Assembly (NCBI GenBank): GCA_951812925.1
Contig: OX638368.1
Location: 83,744,909-83,808,908 of the forward strand
Direction: 5' to 3'
Length of the DNA stretch: 64,000 nucleotides
DNA from: Calliopum simillimum
Taxonomy: Eukaryota > Arthropoda > Insecta > Diptera > Lauxaniidae
The notes under the pieces were generated by a model. The model was not told the DNA's origin. It worked only from the letters and a program-made list of their open reading frames with translations, and did no database searches. The stretch's first letter is position 1. The number at the start of each line of letters is the position of its first letter. Made by a program: the position numbers and the translations under genes. Shown here one piece after another: positions 31,907 to 44,354 of this stretch.

Positions 31907-32474
31907 CATAGAATAATAAATTCATGTTGAGAAAGTATAAACTGAATTGAGAAATAATAAATTGTGAACGTCCAGTGGAAAAGGTATCTTCACAAAATAA
32001 AAAACCGTTATTTTGCATTTTCTAAAAATACATACAATTTTGAATAAAATGACACCTCGATCACTAGAAATTTCCAATAGTAAAATGAAAAACTCAAGTT
32101 TGTAAATATCAAAGTTCAAAGTTGGTCAACTATGAATTTTAACAGAGTAGAGGTCGGGAAGACCGCTTTTATTGGTACTTGCAATTTTATAATCGAACTC
32201 AAATCAGTTGTAAAATGTTTAGTACATGTCTAAGCACTGAATTCCACCATAAACTGAAAACCGGTAAAATTTACCATATCTCTTATTTTACCTGTACTGC
32301 TAAATTTTGTGAGTCAAGATAGGGTACCTTTTCCAATGGACGGTCACAATTGATAATGAGAACATGTAAATTGATAACGAGAACATGTAAACTGATAATA
32401 AGAAATGGAAATTCGTATTAAGAAAATAAAAATTCATAATGAGAAAGTATAAATTCAATATGAGAATACTAGTA
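31907..32474. repeat. Degenerate tandem repeat (ATTGATAATGAGAAC)
   Basis: 32345-32470 is a run of about 20-bp units of the type AATTGATAATGAGAACATGT. An inverted run is at 35525-35640 and a short one at 27075-27135. 32145-32340 matches 8340-8373 plus 8684-8805. Confidence 0.6.
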
Positions 32475-32861
32475 CATATCTGTGGACTTTTGACAAAACA
32501 ACCTAAGTCGATATAAGACAGTTCTCCAGGATTTTAGTCCTAAATATAAAATTTGAATACGCTTCTATTGGTATAATCGCCATGTCTCTATGATTTCTTG
32601 TTCCAGAGATATAAGGGTGCCCAATAGTTCACGAAAGATTTGAACTTAGCGCCATTCGTGCGGTGAAGTGTTATGAACCAAAATAAAAATAATTTGACAG
32701 CCGACACTTTAAGATTAGTAAAAATGTATGGAAAGAGGAGATTCAACGCTGCATCAACGAAATTGAGCCACATTATTGAAAAGTAGTTAATCAGATTTTA
32801 GGCTCTCCTGAAAAGTTGCCAATTTCGAGTTAGGTTCATTTGTCAAAAGTCCACAGATATG
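32475..32861. mobile_element. MITE, CATATCTGTGG family, copy 2
   Basis: 387 bp, ends CATATCTGTGGACTTTTGAC and complement, TA duplications at 32473-32474 and 32862-32863. It is nearly the same sequence as copy 1 with an extra internal block (CTTAGCGCCATTCGTGCGG). Confidence 0.82.
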
Positions 32862-33099
32862 TAAATTTCTAAATCAAAATATAAAAACTCAAAACAAGAA
32901 GCCATTATTTTGTGAAATAGATACAAAACTATTTTGTTAAAGTGATTTGATATTACATGCAATAAAATTAACGTTATTAAACAAAATAAACAACAAAAAT
33001 ACTAAGTATAAAGCTTAAATAAAGTTTAAAATGTCGTTTAGTTTACTACAAGCCGCATGAAACTTAGTTGGATATTACACATCTAAAATTCTTTCTAGA

Positions 33100-34907
33100 T
33101 ATTAACAATGGGTAGAAGAAGATTCGATTTGACCTTCATCTTAGTTTTAGCCCAAATGTTCTCAATAGGATTGAGCATAAGCGAATGGCTGTGATCATCT
33201 CACTTTTTTCGAAATTTGCAGTTGGGTTCTCTGATTTTTATAAAAATTCACAGAGATGTTCTAAGTGCTTAGCATGGAGACCTCTCATTATTAGTTTTGC
33301 GAAAAAAAATTTTTTTTCCAAGTTATGGGCATGGAACTTCATAGTGTCCAATTGGTGTTTTTGCGAAAAATCGATGCAATTTTTTTTCTAAGTCCCGCCA
33401 TTTTGTCAAAAATAAATTTTTTAAATTTTTGTTTTCGGATTCTTGTAGCATTTTAAACATTAATTTATTTTCCATTTATAAATTTGGAAAATTTTGAAAA
33501 TTTACAAAATGGCGGCCATTTTTTGAAAAATCTTAAAAGTTGATTATCTCAAAATAATATTCTTTTTATTTTTTTATTTTTTTTTTACAAAAAGGTGAAT
33601 AAAATACAAACATTTTGTAGAAGACTTGTTTTGCGCTAAATGGCTGCGAGAGCCACAGGAACTTTTTTTCTAAAAAGTCACGTGACAATTTTTTTAACTT
33701 TGTTTTGTGCTTTCATTTAAACCCACTAGGTGGCCAAAAAAAAAAATTTCAAAGTACAAGGATATAACTTCCATTACTTAGAAAATAGAAGCTATACCAA
33801 AAAAACCAATTATTCCTATACGAATCATAAAAATAAGTATTGACGAAATGACGGCCATGTTTTGAAAAATCTTAAAATCAATTTTCCAAAAAAAAATTTT
33901 TTTATTTTTTTTTTTAACTAAAGTGTTTTGAAAAACGAATGGTCATCATAACCTTTCAAAAGATTTCATTAAAAAAACTTAAGAAAAAAAAAATTTTTTT
34001 TTTTTGGAAAATTGATTTTTAAGATTTTTCAAAACATGGCCGTCATTTCGTCAATACTTATTTTTATGATTCGTATAGGAAAAATTGGTTTTTTGGTATA
34101 GCTTCTATTTTCTAAGTAATGGAAGTTATATCCTTGTACTTTGAAATTTTTTTTTTTTGGCCACCTAGTGGGTGTAAATGAAAGCACAAAACAAAGTTAA
34201 AAAAATTGTCACGTGACTTTTTAGAAAAAAAGTTCCTGTGGCTCTCGCAGCCATTTAGCGCAAAACAAGTCTTCTACAAAATGTTTGTATTTCATTCACC
34301 TTTTTGTAAAAAAAAAATAAAAAAATAAAAAGAATATTATTTTGAGATAATCAACTTTTAAGATTTTTCAAAAAATGGCCGCCATTTTGTAAATTTTCAA
34401 AATTTTCCAAATTTATAAATGGAAAATAAATTAATGTTTAAAATGCTACAAGAATCCGAAAACAAAAATTTAAAAAATTTATTTTTGACAAAATGGCGGG
34501 ACTTAGAAAAAAAATTGCATCGATTTTTCGCAAAAACACCAATTGGACACTATGAAGTTCCATGCCCATAACTTGGAAAAAAAATTGTTTTTCGCAAAAC
34601 TAATAATGAGAGGTCTCCATGCTAAGCACTTAGAATATCTCTGTGAATTTTTATAAAAATCAGAGAACCCAACTGCAAATTTCGAAAAAAGTGAGATGAT
34701 CACAGCCGAATAAGGACCAAGATGCAAAACTGCTGTCTCTCCTGCCGAATGCTCCGCTACTGCGCCAATGTTCGAATGAACTATTATAACTAAGTCTCGA
34801 GCATTATTGCCTATTTCTCGCCATCGCTCTATGACCATTCCAACCCAATCACTGCATGTATTGGTCGTGAATGAAACCCTTCTACCAAATATTTTACAAA
34901 TTCTCAA
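33100..34907 (-). pseudogene. Tc1/IS630-type transposase remnant, split
   Basis: Upstream part 34907-34712 ends in VLHLGPYS and downstream part 33182-33110 continues with LMLNPIENIWAKTK. Together these give the GPYSxxLNPIExxWxxxK motif of Tc1/IS630-type DDE transposases. The palindromic element at 33187-34707 sits between the two parts. The N-terminal half of the enzyme is absent. Confidence 0.75.
33187..34707. mobile_element. Near-perfect palindromic element, 1.52 kb
   Basis: Arms of about 760 bp start GGCTGTGATCATCTCAC and end with its exact complement, with almost no spacer near 33947. The arms differ at only a few positions, so the element is young or kept alike by gene conversion. The 4-bp duplication GAAT flanks it (33183-33186, 34708-34711). 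It splits a transposase remnant whose frame rejoins exactly when the insert and one GAAT are removed. No coding capacity of its own. Confidence 0.85.
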
Positions 34908-34919
34908 ATAGAATTTATG

Positions 34920-35523
34920 CCCTGCAGTAAAAATATGAGACAGTCTACAAAAAAAAAAAACTAGTTCACGGTTAGTACTAGCCCGAAACTAGTGAAAAAG
35001 GGGTGCAGTGGGGATCAGTTTGATATCAGTTTGTAGTTCGTAGGGGAAAATAAATTTGAATCGTAACGAAAACAAAATATAATTTTCGTATTTGCTTTTA
35101 AAATAATTTGGGTCTTCTGTCAATTGAATTATGTGTCAAAATAAAATGTGGAAAAAAATTAAATTAATGAATTTTTTTTTTTTTTGTTAATGTTGTTATG
35201 AATATAATTTAACTTTATTTAATTTATTTAAAGAAAATATAAACTCAAATACAAAAAAAAAAAAAAATGTATCATACATACATAGGTTGACTACACACGA
35301 AACCACTGGTTGAAGACTAGTTGTTAAAAGACTACTTCACACTATAACTAGCCCCGGACTGGTGTAAACGTAATGCAGAAGGGGATAATTGAAATTTCGT
35401 AAGACATCAACACACAAAACGGAACAGTTGCTTGTATGCAAAAGGGATTGAACTCGGACTAGTAGTTCTGGGTAGAGGACTAGTTAATGAACTACACTTG
35501 AACTAGTCCGTTTGCCTGCAGGG
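34920..35523. repeat. Putative TIR repeat (ACTAGT-rich)
   Basis: CCCTGCAG at 34920 and CTGCAGGG at 35516 are inverted, and ACTAGTTC / GAACTAGT motifs recur in both halves (34962-35000 and 35440-35500). No matching target duplication was found, so the borders are uncertain. Confidence 0.45.
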
Positions 35524-36550
35524 TACCTTCTCAATATCAATTTTTATTTTCTCAATACGAATTTACATTTCTCATTATAGCTTTACAGGTTCTCATTATC
35601 ATTTTAATGTTTCTCAATTTAATTTATACTTTCTCATTTTGAGCTTGAAAAGGTGTAGTCGTGTTTCTTCCCATAACGTCAAAATTCGGAGATATTTTTG
35701 CGTATCTTTACGCTTTAATAAGCTTCTCGCTTGGATTTTGTTTCGGAGATATAGCCAACGGAATTCGCGAATAAATATTTTATAAAATCCAGTAGAAGTT
35801 CGGAATGCCTACCTAATAAACTATATCTAAGTTTCGTATGACAGGTGGCCGCTGTTGTTTCTGGAGAAATTTGTTTTTATAAAAAAGAAATTTGGGAAAC
35901 AAGTTAAGGTTCACATGACATATCAAACGAAAAGAAATTATGTAGCCTTCCTTATTATATTAATTAAATATACATAATCCGGCCTGTTCCGTAATCCATG
36001 TAATTTCAATTAGGTTTAATTTCGAAAACTTTTTGATTACTTTTTGTTTTCAATGTGGAGGTGAGACCTACTCAACGACTATTCAAGGCAGTAGAAATGT
36101 AAATTTTTTGGCTTTAGACAGCTGTCAGTTAAAATATACACACAAATAAACAAGTATTATGAAGCAAAATACCTTTAATGCTGCAATGCAATTGAAATTA
36201 TAGCTGCTCGGAATTTTGTCTGTCAAAATAATATATTAGCCGAGATGCCCTATTAAGAATTTAGTTTTTTTTTTTTTGATTCGAGGGAATTTCAGAAAGA
36301 TTTTTTACCCTCTCTATGCATTTTATTGGGTTTATTGGATGTTCTATTACTATTTGAGAAACAAAATTAGACGGCATCTTATTTTCGAATAATTCTTACT
36401 AACACGAAAATGCCAAAACGTCGACTTTTTACTTGTCATCGGAAAAATATTTTTGTAGTGAGTTTTTTATTTTAACAATATTGACAATATAACATATGCA
36501 ATTTAAAATTAAAATGACTCGATAAAATAGGAAAAACTCTAAAGATTATA
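35524..36550. other. AT-rich DNA, nothing recognised past 35650
   Basis: The first 120 bases are the inverted counterpart of the 32345-32470 tandem repeat. The remainder has no recognised repeat or gene. Confidence 0.5.
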
Positions 36551-37010
36551 TCGAGCCCTAACCGCCAAAAAGACTTAACTGACACGATTTCGGTTTTTTG
36601 TTTTTTGATGAAAACCTATAATTCGTGTCCATACGCATCTTCTCCACAAATTTAATAACTGTAAAAAGTACCGTTACGAAGTTATAGCGAAAGCAATTAA
36701 GACTTAACCGACATTCGAAGTATTTTGTTTATTTTTTTTTTTGTGACCACAATTTTTTTTTTTGGTACAAATGGGGTCAGATGGGGAATCTAGAAAAGTG
36801 AAAAAGACTTAACTGACACGACACTGAAAAATAGCCGTAATATTATAAATAGGTGAATGAAACTAGTTACATTGCATGTCTAACACAAATATAGCTTGCA
36901 TATTAAATTTCAATGTAATAGCTATGCTAAATGCACAGATATTTAAAAAAAACCTTCCCCTGTAAAATTTACTTTTTGTCGGTTAAGTCTTTTTGGCGGT
37001 TAGGGCTCAA
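36551..37010. mobile_element. MITE, GAGCCCTAACCGCC family, 460 bp
   Basis: Ends TCGAGCCCTAACCGCCAAAA and complement, at least 30 bp of inverted repeat, TA on both sides (36549-36550, 37011-37012). No coding frame. The TA duplication suggests a Tc1/mariner-type mover. Confidence 0.78.
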
Positions 37011-37832
37011 TATGAGTGTATTTTTTATTTTTTATTTCATCAATAAAACATCTGTAAAAATTAATTAATTAAAAAATCGTAGCATAAACTCATTAGTTTT
37101 GCGGACTTTTCTAAAAGTTTTACATTCTACTTTATATCCACTTCAGTGTTAAAGTGGAATTGGGAACAGGTCGATTGCACTCATTAAAGTGTTGATCTAA
37201 TGAAAATATAACAGGATTGGCTAAAAGAATCTGAAAGTCATAAAGGATCGTTGTTGCGCTTCTAGGAAATCAAGAAACTGCTTGCAGTGCTGTTCTCACT
37301 GCTTATATTTTTTAACACAGCATGTCAAATTGTTAGAAAATACGTCAATATTTATATATGAGAACACTAACAATCCCACGCTATACACCATTAATATTTT
37401 TGTGGATTTAGAGATATTAGAGCTAAAAACATTAATGATGTTTTGAATTAATGAAAAATTCTCTACTTTTTTCGCATTCTTAGCATAGACAGACGACAGC
37501 GTTAAATCACATCAGCAGACTTCATCCGAATTTACTTGTGCATTATCCCCATTTCAATAAGCATCGACTCTTACCTTAATGCATGAAATCAAAGTAGATT
37601 AGTACAGAATTGAGCTATTTCAAATGGTAACACTGTCGATAATTGTAATTGTTTGAACCAATATGACAGAAACAAAAAATATGACTGTCAATTTTGAAGT
37701 CAATTTATTTAAATTAAAATTAAATTAAATTAAATTAAAAAGTATTAACTGAAACTACAACAAAAAAAAAAAGGAAAATCGATTCAGCAAAATTGAGTTT
37801 AAAGATAAATAAAAAATATGTATAGGTAAGAC
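37011..37832. other. AT-rich DNA with an ATTAAATTA microsatellite
   Basis: A short TTAAATTAAAA microsatellite lies at about 37705-37740. CAGACGACAGCGTT at 37490 and its complement at 38253 form a spaced inverted repeat around the MITE at 37833. No gene seen. Confidence 0.45.
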
Positions 37833-37994
37833 CCATGATTCAATAACAATGGTTATGGCAAGTTGTCAAAATAAACAAAAATGGAACCCTGATCTTGCCT
37901 TGCTATCTGTCAAAAGACTAGAAAATTTTGACATCTTCGTAGTTTAAGAAGAAGCAGCATTTGTTATCGCTGCAACCAGGTTAATTCAACCATG
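37833..37994. mobile_element. Short MITE with 9-bp target duplication, 162 bp
   Basis: Target duplication GGTAAGACC at 37824-37832 and 37995-38003. Ends CATGATTCAATAAC and the imperfect complement of CATGGTTGAATTAACC. No coding frame. Confidence 0.68.
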
Positions 37995-38371
37995 GGTAAG
38001 ACCCAAATGAAATTTTTTCATTTTAATACAGGAATAAAAAGAGAGCGAACTGTGTGGAACGAGGGCGATGAGCAGGTGTCATCAAAAAACAAGTAAACAA
38101 TTCATTCTTCTTCGAATATGTTACTCATTGCGAGTAACATAGGTCGCTAATGACGAGAGCTGAAGTAAACAATTCAGCTGGTTACTTAATGCAGAAACTG
38201 TCAGAAGCTGTCGCCTGTCAGGGTAAAATTTAAATTTAATCTAGATAAACGCTGTCGTCTGCCTACGCCAGCGATTGGCAACTGGCTGAAAGCGGTCCAA
38301 TAACCACGGAACCCCATAAACTGTACCACCAAACAAATTTTTTCAGAGTAAGTTCTAAAATAAATTATTTA

Positions 38372-39753
38372 GGGCCTGTTTCACCGCTCTCAGATAAAGT
38401 TCCTGATAGCGCTATCTAGGAGATATGTGAAAAAAAAATTCTGTTTCACAATTTACAGATAGACATCTGTAAGGTAAAGTCCCTGATAAATTAACTGCCA
38501 CATCATGTTGATGATAAAATTTTATCTGCCAGATATTTAAAAAAATTTTTTAAATTACAAATTGTATTTTGGTTTATTGACAAGCTAATCCCCTGAATAT
38601 AAAAAAAGGAGGTTCATTGTTATAATTGGGATTTAAGACTATGCCTAATTAAATTATAACATTGAAAACGGAATGTATCGCTTAAAAAGCCTGATCTCCC
38701 TAAAAAAAATGTCATTTCCAATATGAATCCCACAAATATTTCCCCGAAAGTGAATGCAGTCAAGAAGTTCTGAGGACAGACCCTATAAACTAAAACTATA
38801 AACGAAGAAAAGCAAATTCCTGCTTTCATGAACTCTGAAAGTGCCTTCGTGAAGGTAAGCAAGTATTGTACCCACAATCCAAGTACGATGTAAAAGTACA
38901 ATATACAGTAGCTAATTTTTTTCATGTAAAAAACCGATTGAGAAGCAACAATTCGGGTCACAAGTTGTTGATTCTTACTCCTTTGGGCCCAGCATTTCTT
39001 GCTATCCAATGCGGCTTTCTTTTTTTATGTTCTCTCTGTAAAATTCGCAACCACCTGCAGCCAATTTTTAGTGTGATCTTGCGAATATGAAGGTAAAAGG
39101 GTGCATTGGTCGTCGGACAGCGAGAATCGGTGGAAAGTCGAGTTAATTACGTTCAATCCTTACCCAATTTATTTATTTGAGTTCCACCAGCAGTGCAGAG
39201 TACACTTGACCGTCCCGTTTATGTAAATCGGGTTGAAAATCAGGGCACAAGTGCATCAAAGGCAAGTAGGCTCCGCGGGTTTTTTTTTTTTTTTTTTTGC
39301 TACCTACTTAAGCATTAAAGTTATGGTCTCGAGAACGCAGCAGTTTCCCCACTGAACGACTTTTTTAGTTCATGCTGGATCTCCGCGACTACTTATTTTT
39401 TGGAGCTGGTAATTTGGATTTGTCGTACTTAAAACTACTTTTTAGCAATTCTCGCTGCTCGACGACCCATTTTTTCACAATCCACATTCGCAAAATCACA
39501 CCATAAACTGGCTGCAGCTAGTTGCGAACTCGACACAGAGAATATAGAAAAGGAAGTCCTGTTGGATAACGCGAAACGCTGGTCCCAAATGAGAAATAGG
39601 CATCTGCATGAAATAACAAGGGACCTGAATTTCTGCAGCTTGATTTTGGTACCTTGCCTTTTCGCTCATATGTATCTAAAATTATTTGATATTTTAAGAA
39701 ATTTGAATTTTTAAAAAATTCTATTTTTTGTCTGAGACCGGTGAAACAGACCC
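38372..39753. mobile_element. PIF/Harbinger-like element, 1.38 kb
   Basis: Ends GGGCCTGTTTCACCGCTCTC and the near-complement, starting GGG, with the 3-bp duplication TTA on each side (38369-38371, 39754-39756). TTA duplications and GGG ends are typical of PIF/Harbinger. No transposase could be recognised. Two inverted blocks of about 140 bp inside (39000-39140 and 39450-39600) look protein-like but are unidentified. Confidence 0.7.
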
Positions 39754-39892
39754 TTAAAAAATATTTTACGTTAAGTCTGTTTTAATTTGAGAACTACAAT
39801 ATTTTCGATATAAGATATCAGTATTTTTTCTGGACCTCGATAAAAATTTCAAGTTTCCAGACCTCGTCTAAAATAACTTGCCGACCCCTGTT

Positions 39893-40042
39893 CAGTGGCG
39901 GATCCAGGATTCGACTATGGGGGGGGCTTAAGTCGGACGATTTTGAGATTGATTGATCATTTTCCTTTTCCATCCAGTCACAACTTAGAGCTTATGGGGG
40001 GAGGGCTTTAGCCCCCTAGCCCACCCTCTGGATCCACCACTG
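39893..40042. mobile_element. MITE, CAGTGGCGGATCCAG family, 150 bp
   Basis: Ends CAGTGGCGGATCCAGG and CTGGATCCACCACTG. This end sequence is known from small non-autonomous DNA elements in many animals. Target duplication is decayed. Confidence 0.75.
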
Positions 40043-41378
40043 CCTCGGTCTACGCTATTACATTCCATGGCAAGATGTGTTTTTCACTACCTAAAATATA
40101 ATTTAATATTTTTTGGGAAAATTTAAGAAAATTGGTTAATTTGAGAGAAAAACAGTGTTCAGGAAAGAAGGTTTTTAATTTTTTTTAGTTAATTAACAAA
40201 AAAAAAAAAGTAGATATTTATAAAAAGCTAACAGGATAAAATTTGTAATATTTGGTCCGTTTTGGGGTAAAAAAACGTCTCAGGCAAACATTGATTAATT
40301 CGTACCATTAAACAAAACTAACCTTTAACAATTTTTTAACTTCTTTAAGGAATGTTTGGTATAACACGCAGAATGTGACGATAAAAAAAAACAAAATTAA
40401 TTTTCGGTTTAGGGTGACATTTCACAGCTCTAATTTTTTCAATCTGCACTATGATCAGTATTCTTAACAAAGAAAAATTGATTTACTTTGATTCTTAATC
40501 ATAAGGCTGCCATCATTAACGCAGTAAGGTTCACTGACGCATCTTCCAAGGATGAAGAAATAAAGTACGTATACACATACATATCTTCATACATATTTAT
40601 GCAAAGACCAATTTATTTTTAAAGTTGTATCAAAGGGGGACAACAATTGGAAACCGACTTCTTAAACTTGCATAATTTCTCCACAAATACGTGGCGCATT
40701 TTTCTCAATTTTAAAATTCCTGTCGCGTTTTTCACAATTTGTAAGCGTTTGCTTTTTAGTAATCATTTCTTTTACATTTATTTATAAATCTTTGCACTTT
40801 TTATCACAACTTTAATTCTTTTTTCTTCAGTTTCTATTTGGATATTGTAATTTTGCAGTTTAACCCAGTTGCTGCACAACACAAAACTACAGAAAAACAA
40901 ACAACTTTAATAGAGCAGCCAAACCAACTTCTCAACTTCACAGCATTTTCCCCAAAACTGAACAATAGAATTCAAAACGCTGGCCGCTCAGCTCCAATTT
41001 GAATCCAACAAATTACTCTCACCTGTTTGCTCAGTGTCTGCGATCGAAGTTGTCAAAATTGAAGCAATTTAGGGCTGAGGCAGATAGAGTTCCATGAAGT
41101 GAAGTCACACGAAGGGCACGGGCACGTAGGGAAGTGGGTAGCGGTCCCTCCGCTTGTCTATAAATTGTACTATCGCCCGACAATTTAGTTTGTCGTGTGA
41201 ACCAGCACTTACTTGTTCAGTTCGTTGGAAACAAGCGAGTAAGAAGGTTCGGGTGGAGTAAAATTATATGAAAAAAAGAGGGAAGGAATATGGCAATTGC
41301 AAATAATGAGGAAAGGAAAATGGCAATTCCAAATAATGAAAATTATGTTAACTTTATTAACGAATATATATACAATTA
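40043..41378. other. Unassigned DNA, no gene supported
   Basis: Non-repetitive AT-rich sequence with moderately GC-rich stretches at 40970-41220. Some short open stretches exist; none is recognised. Confidence 0.4.
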
Positions 41379-41811
41379 CTGTGTTTTAGACGACAGTGTG
41401 TCAGTGTTTGTGTAAGCACTTTTTGAGAAACTTATGGGAATGCAACAACAAAAGTGCTTAATTTAACGCAAGTTGTGTTTTAGACAACAGTTTTCAGTGT
41501 TTAATCAAGCAATTTCTGAGAAACGTATGGGAAAGCAACAACTAAAGTGCTTAATTTAACAGAGATAAATTTTTGTGTTTAATTATTAAACACAAAGTAG
41601 ACTCTTGATGTTGCCATACTACACTGAACATATATTGCATATTAGCTTTGTTTAATAGGATTTTAACCAAGTGTCTTGGCAAGCGGAGGGAAGTGGTGTG
41701 GAAACGAAAAGCAGAATAAAGTAAAACAAAATAAGAAGGTGATAGCACGCAAACCGTTTTAGAGGAACAGTGATAACCACGTGTTAACATGCTGCTGTCT
41801 AAAACACAGCT
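41379..41811. repeat. TIR repeat, TGTGTTTTAGACGACAG family
   Basis: TGTGTTTTAGACGACAG at 41380 pairs with CTGCTGTCTAAAACACA at 41791. The left part is tandemly doubled (41379-41470 and 41475-41565). A partial second copy ends at 42516 (CACGCTGCCGTCTAA). Confidence 0.6.
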
Positions 41812-41817
41812 ACAGAT

Positions 41818-42177
41818 AAATATTCTGTGGACTTTTAACAAAACAACCTAAGTCGAGATGAGACAATTCTCCATTATTTAAGACCTAAATTTAAATACGC
41901 TTCTATTAGTATAATCGCCATGTCTCTATGATTTCTTGTTCCAGAGATATAAGTGTGTTCCATAGTTCACGAAAGATTTGAACTTAGCGCCATTCGTGTG
42001 GTGAAGTGTTATGAACCAAAAGAAAAAAATAATTTGACAGCTTGCACTTTAAGATTAGTAAAAATGTATGCAAAGAGGAGATTTGAGCCATATAATTGAA
42101 AAGTAGTTAGTTTTTAGGCTCTCCTGAAAAGTCGCCAATTTCGAGTTAGGTCGTTTTCTCAAAAGTCTACAGATATA
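41818..42177. mobile_element. MITE, CATATCTGTGG family, copy 3
   Basis: About 360 bp, ends TCTGTGGACTTTTAACAAAA and CTCAAAAGTCTACAGATAT, more diverged than copies 1 and 2. Further fragments of the family end at 43271 and at 50917-50985. Confidence 0.75.
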
Positions 42178-43544
42178 TGTGTTCCATTTTTAAGCTCGAT
42201 GCAGATCTGTTGCCAAACAGAACTGAATATTAATCGGATTTTAACAAAGTGGCTACGCATTTTTATCGATTCTCGAAGTTTGACACCTTAAATTGTTAAG
42301 TTTGTGCGATGTTACACGGAGGGTATCCGATAGAAGTGCACTCAGAGTTTGTAGGCATGCGGTCTTTTCGTTTCTGCACCGCTTCCAACAAACTCCAAGT
42401 GCCCGTAGAGCAGATGCCTTCGTGCAATATCGTACTATGAAAAAAGTCAGACAAAATACATAAGAAAATAGCACACAAAATCGTTTTAGAAGAACTGTGT
42501 TAACACGCTGCCGTCTAATATCCTATTCTCACTTGCCTGGTTAACAAGATGAATGCTGATTAGCTAGTTTTTAAATAATTACATAATTTAACCCAAAAAA
42601 TCGCCAGGTTGCATCTCCAAATTCAAAATCACTGGGAAATTAGAAAATTTCCCTTTCTTTTGACAAATGCAAAATGTAAAGAAATAAAACATTTTTAATA
42701 AAAAGCAAGTTAAAGCTAAAAACAAAAATGTGCAGAGAGTATAGATATAAAGAATGATCTTCACTCCAATGGTTACACTCACTATCTATTATGGTGGCTA
42801 TGATCTCTAGGCGGTGAAAATAGCGCCCCTTGCGGCTGCAGATGGAACTAAATCCTTTCGTTTTGTTTTTAATCTTTTTTTGTCGTTTCTACGTTTTACG
42901 CAAGTGCAAGCATATACGAAGATATTGCCTGATTGTATATCTTCGTTTCATTTGCGCCTGTGGTTTCGTTTGTTTACAATATTTTCGTAAATATTTTAAT
43001 TCCGAGAACTCGAAAATTATGTTTTTGGTTTTTTTTTCTTTTGTCTACGCATGTTTTTTTCATTCACATTTTTTATGAATGAAATGAAATTCACGATTTG
43101 GGTTTTAAGGTTTATGGATGTTGCCAAATTACGTCAGGTCATTCAACTTTAGAATTTTGTTTCTAAGTTCAGATTTTCATTTTCAGAAAATGAAAAATTA
43201 TTTTGTTCCCAAGTCCAAAAATTGAAAAATAAGTTTCTTTAGATTGTTTTGTCAAAAAACCACAGATATGTATTGCGTTCTATGCAAAACACATGAATGC
43301 GTTATTTTGTTATTTTTTGTACAGAGACTTAAAAAATATATGAGCCGTTCAAAATGACAATGGTGCAACTCCAAAACGAGACAAAAGTAATGTCATATAA
43401 ATACAATGTCATATTGATCGGTTATTTGGTCGATATAATTTTTTCAACTTAATTTCAACAATTCCATATCATCAAGAAAATTTTTTTGTGAAAACAGAAA
43501 TCAATTTCATGGGATCCCTTCCAAATCTTGAAAATCAAAATCTT

Positions 43545-44312
43545 CACGGAGAGAAAAAAATGTTCTAAAATCTAGCTCAAATCGTTCTTAAATTAAATAT
43601 TCAGAATTAAGCCCAAAATAGCATAAAATCATCCCAAAATACGCCCAACTTGTTCGCAATTCAAGCTCAAATTTGGGCATAATATAAATTTTGATAATTA
43701 AGACCAATTTTATTCAATGTATGCCATTTTGTACTTGTTTATCAAAAAAAATAAATAAGCCCATTTTTTGCTTAATTCAAGCTATTTTGTGATTGTTTAT
43801 CAAAAAATAAATTTTCATTTGTGTTTATTCTGTGATTTGATTCTCAATATGACTATGTCATCTACTGCTTAAATAATTCCTGCTCGACAGTCGAATTGGG
43901 TATTTATAATAAAGTAAATACTACTGACATCCCATAATGGGATGTTACGTTGTACTGAGGTGTCTTTGGACATTTTGGTACATTGATTTTTGAAAATGAA
44001 ATGATATTTCTTGCATTTGGCAAAAATGGTCATATTCATATTTTGATAAATAAGAAATTATTAAGAACAAATGGGTATATTTATTTTTTTTTATAAACAA
44101 GTACAAAAGGGCTGAGCTTAAGCACAAATGAGTTTAATAAATTTTTGATGAACTATCCCAAATTGAATTGAATTGAGCTCAAATGGGCATATTCACTTTT
44201 TTTGATAAACAATCACATTATTACTTGATATCAAGAAAATTATGGACAAGCTGAAAATCACACCCAAAATTGATTGGTTTGGGATTGTTTTTAGCTCAAA
44301 ATTCTCTCCGTG
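43545..44312. mobile_element. TIR element, CACGGAGAGAA family, 768 bp
   Basis: Ends CACGGAGAGAA and TTCTCTCCGTG. It splits the arm of foldback copy A between AAAATCTT and TTGAAAAAG, so only TT is duplicated. The interior contains repeated motifs with GCTCAAA/TTTGAGC and is non-coding. Confidence 0.7.
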
Positions 44313-44354
44313 TTGAAAAAGCAAAATCTTGAAAAAAATATATTGGATATATTC

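Noticed and set aside
33185..34907. Matching 68- and 134-codon frames on opposite strands
   Set aside because: The shared part is palindrome arm; only the unique end of the longer frame is real coding remnant (Tc1/IS630-type transposase).
34920..35523. hAT element with CCCTGCAG ends
   Set aside because: No 8-bp duplication, and the right GGG may belong to the flanking GGGTACC; kept only as a repeat.
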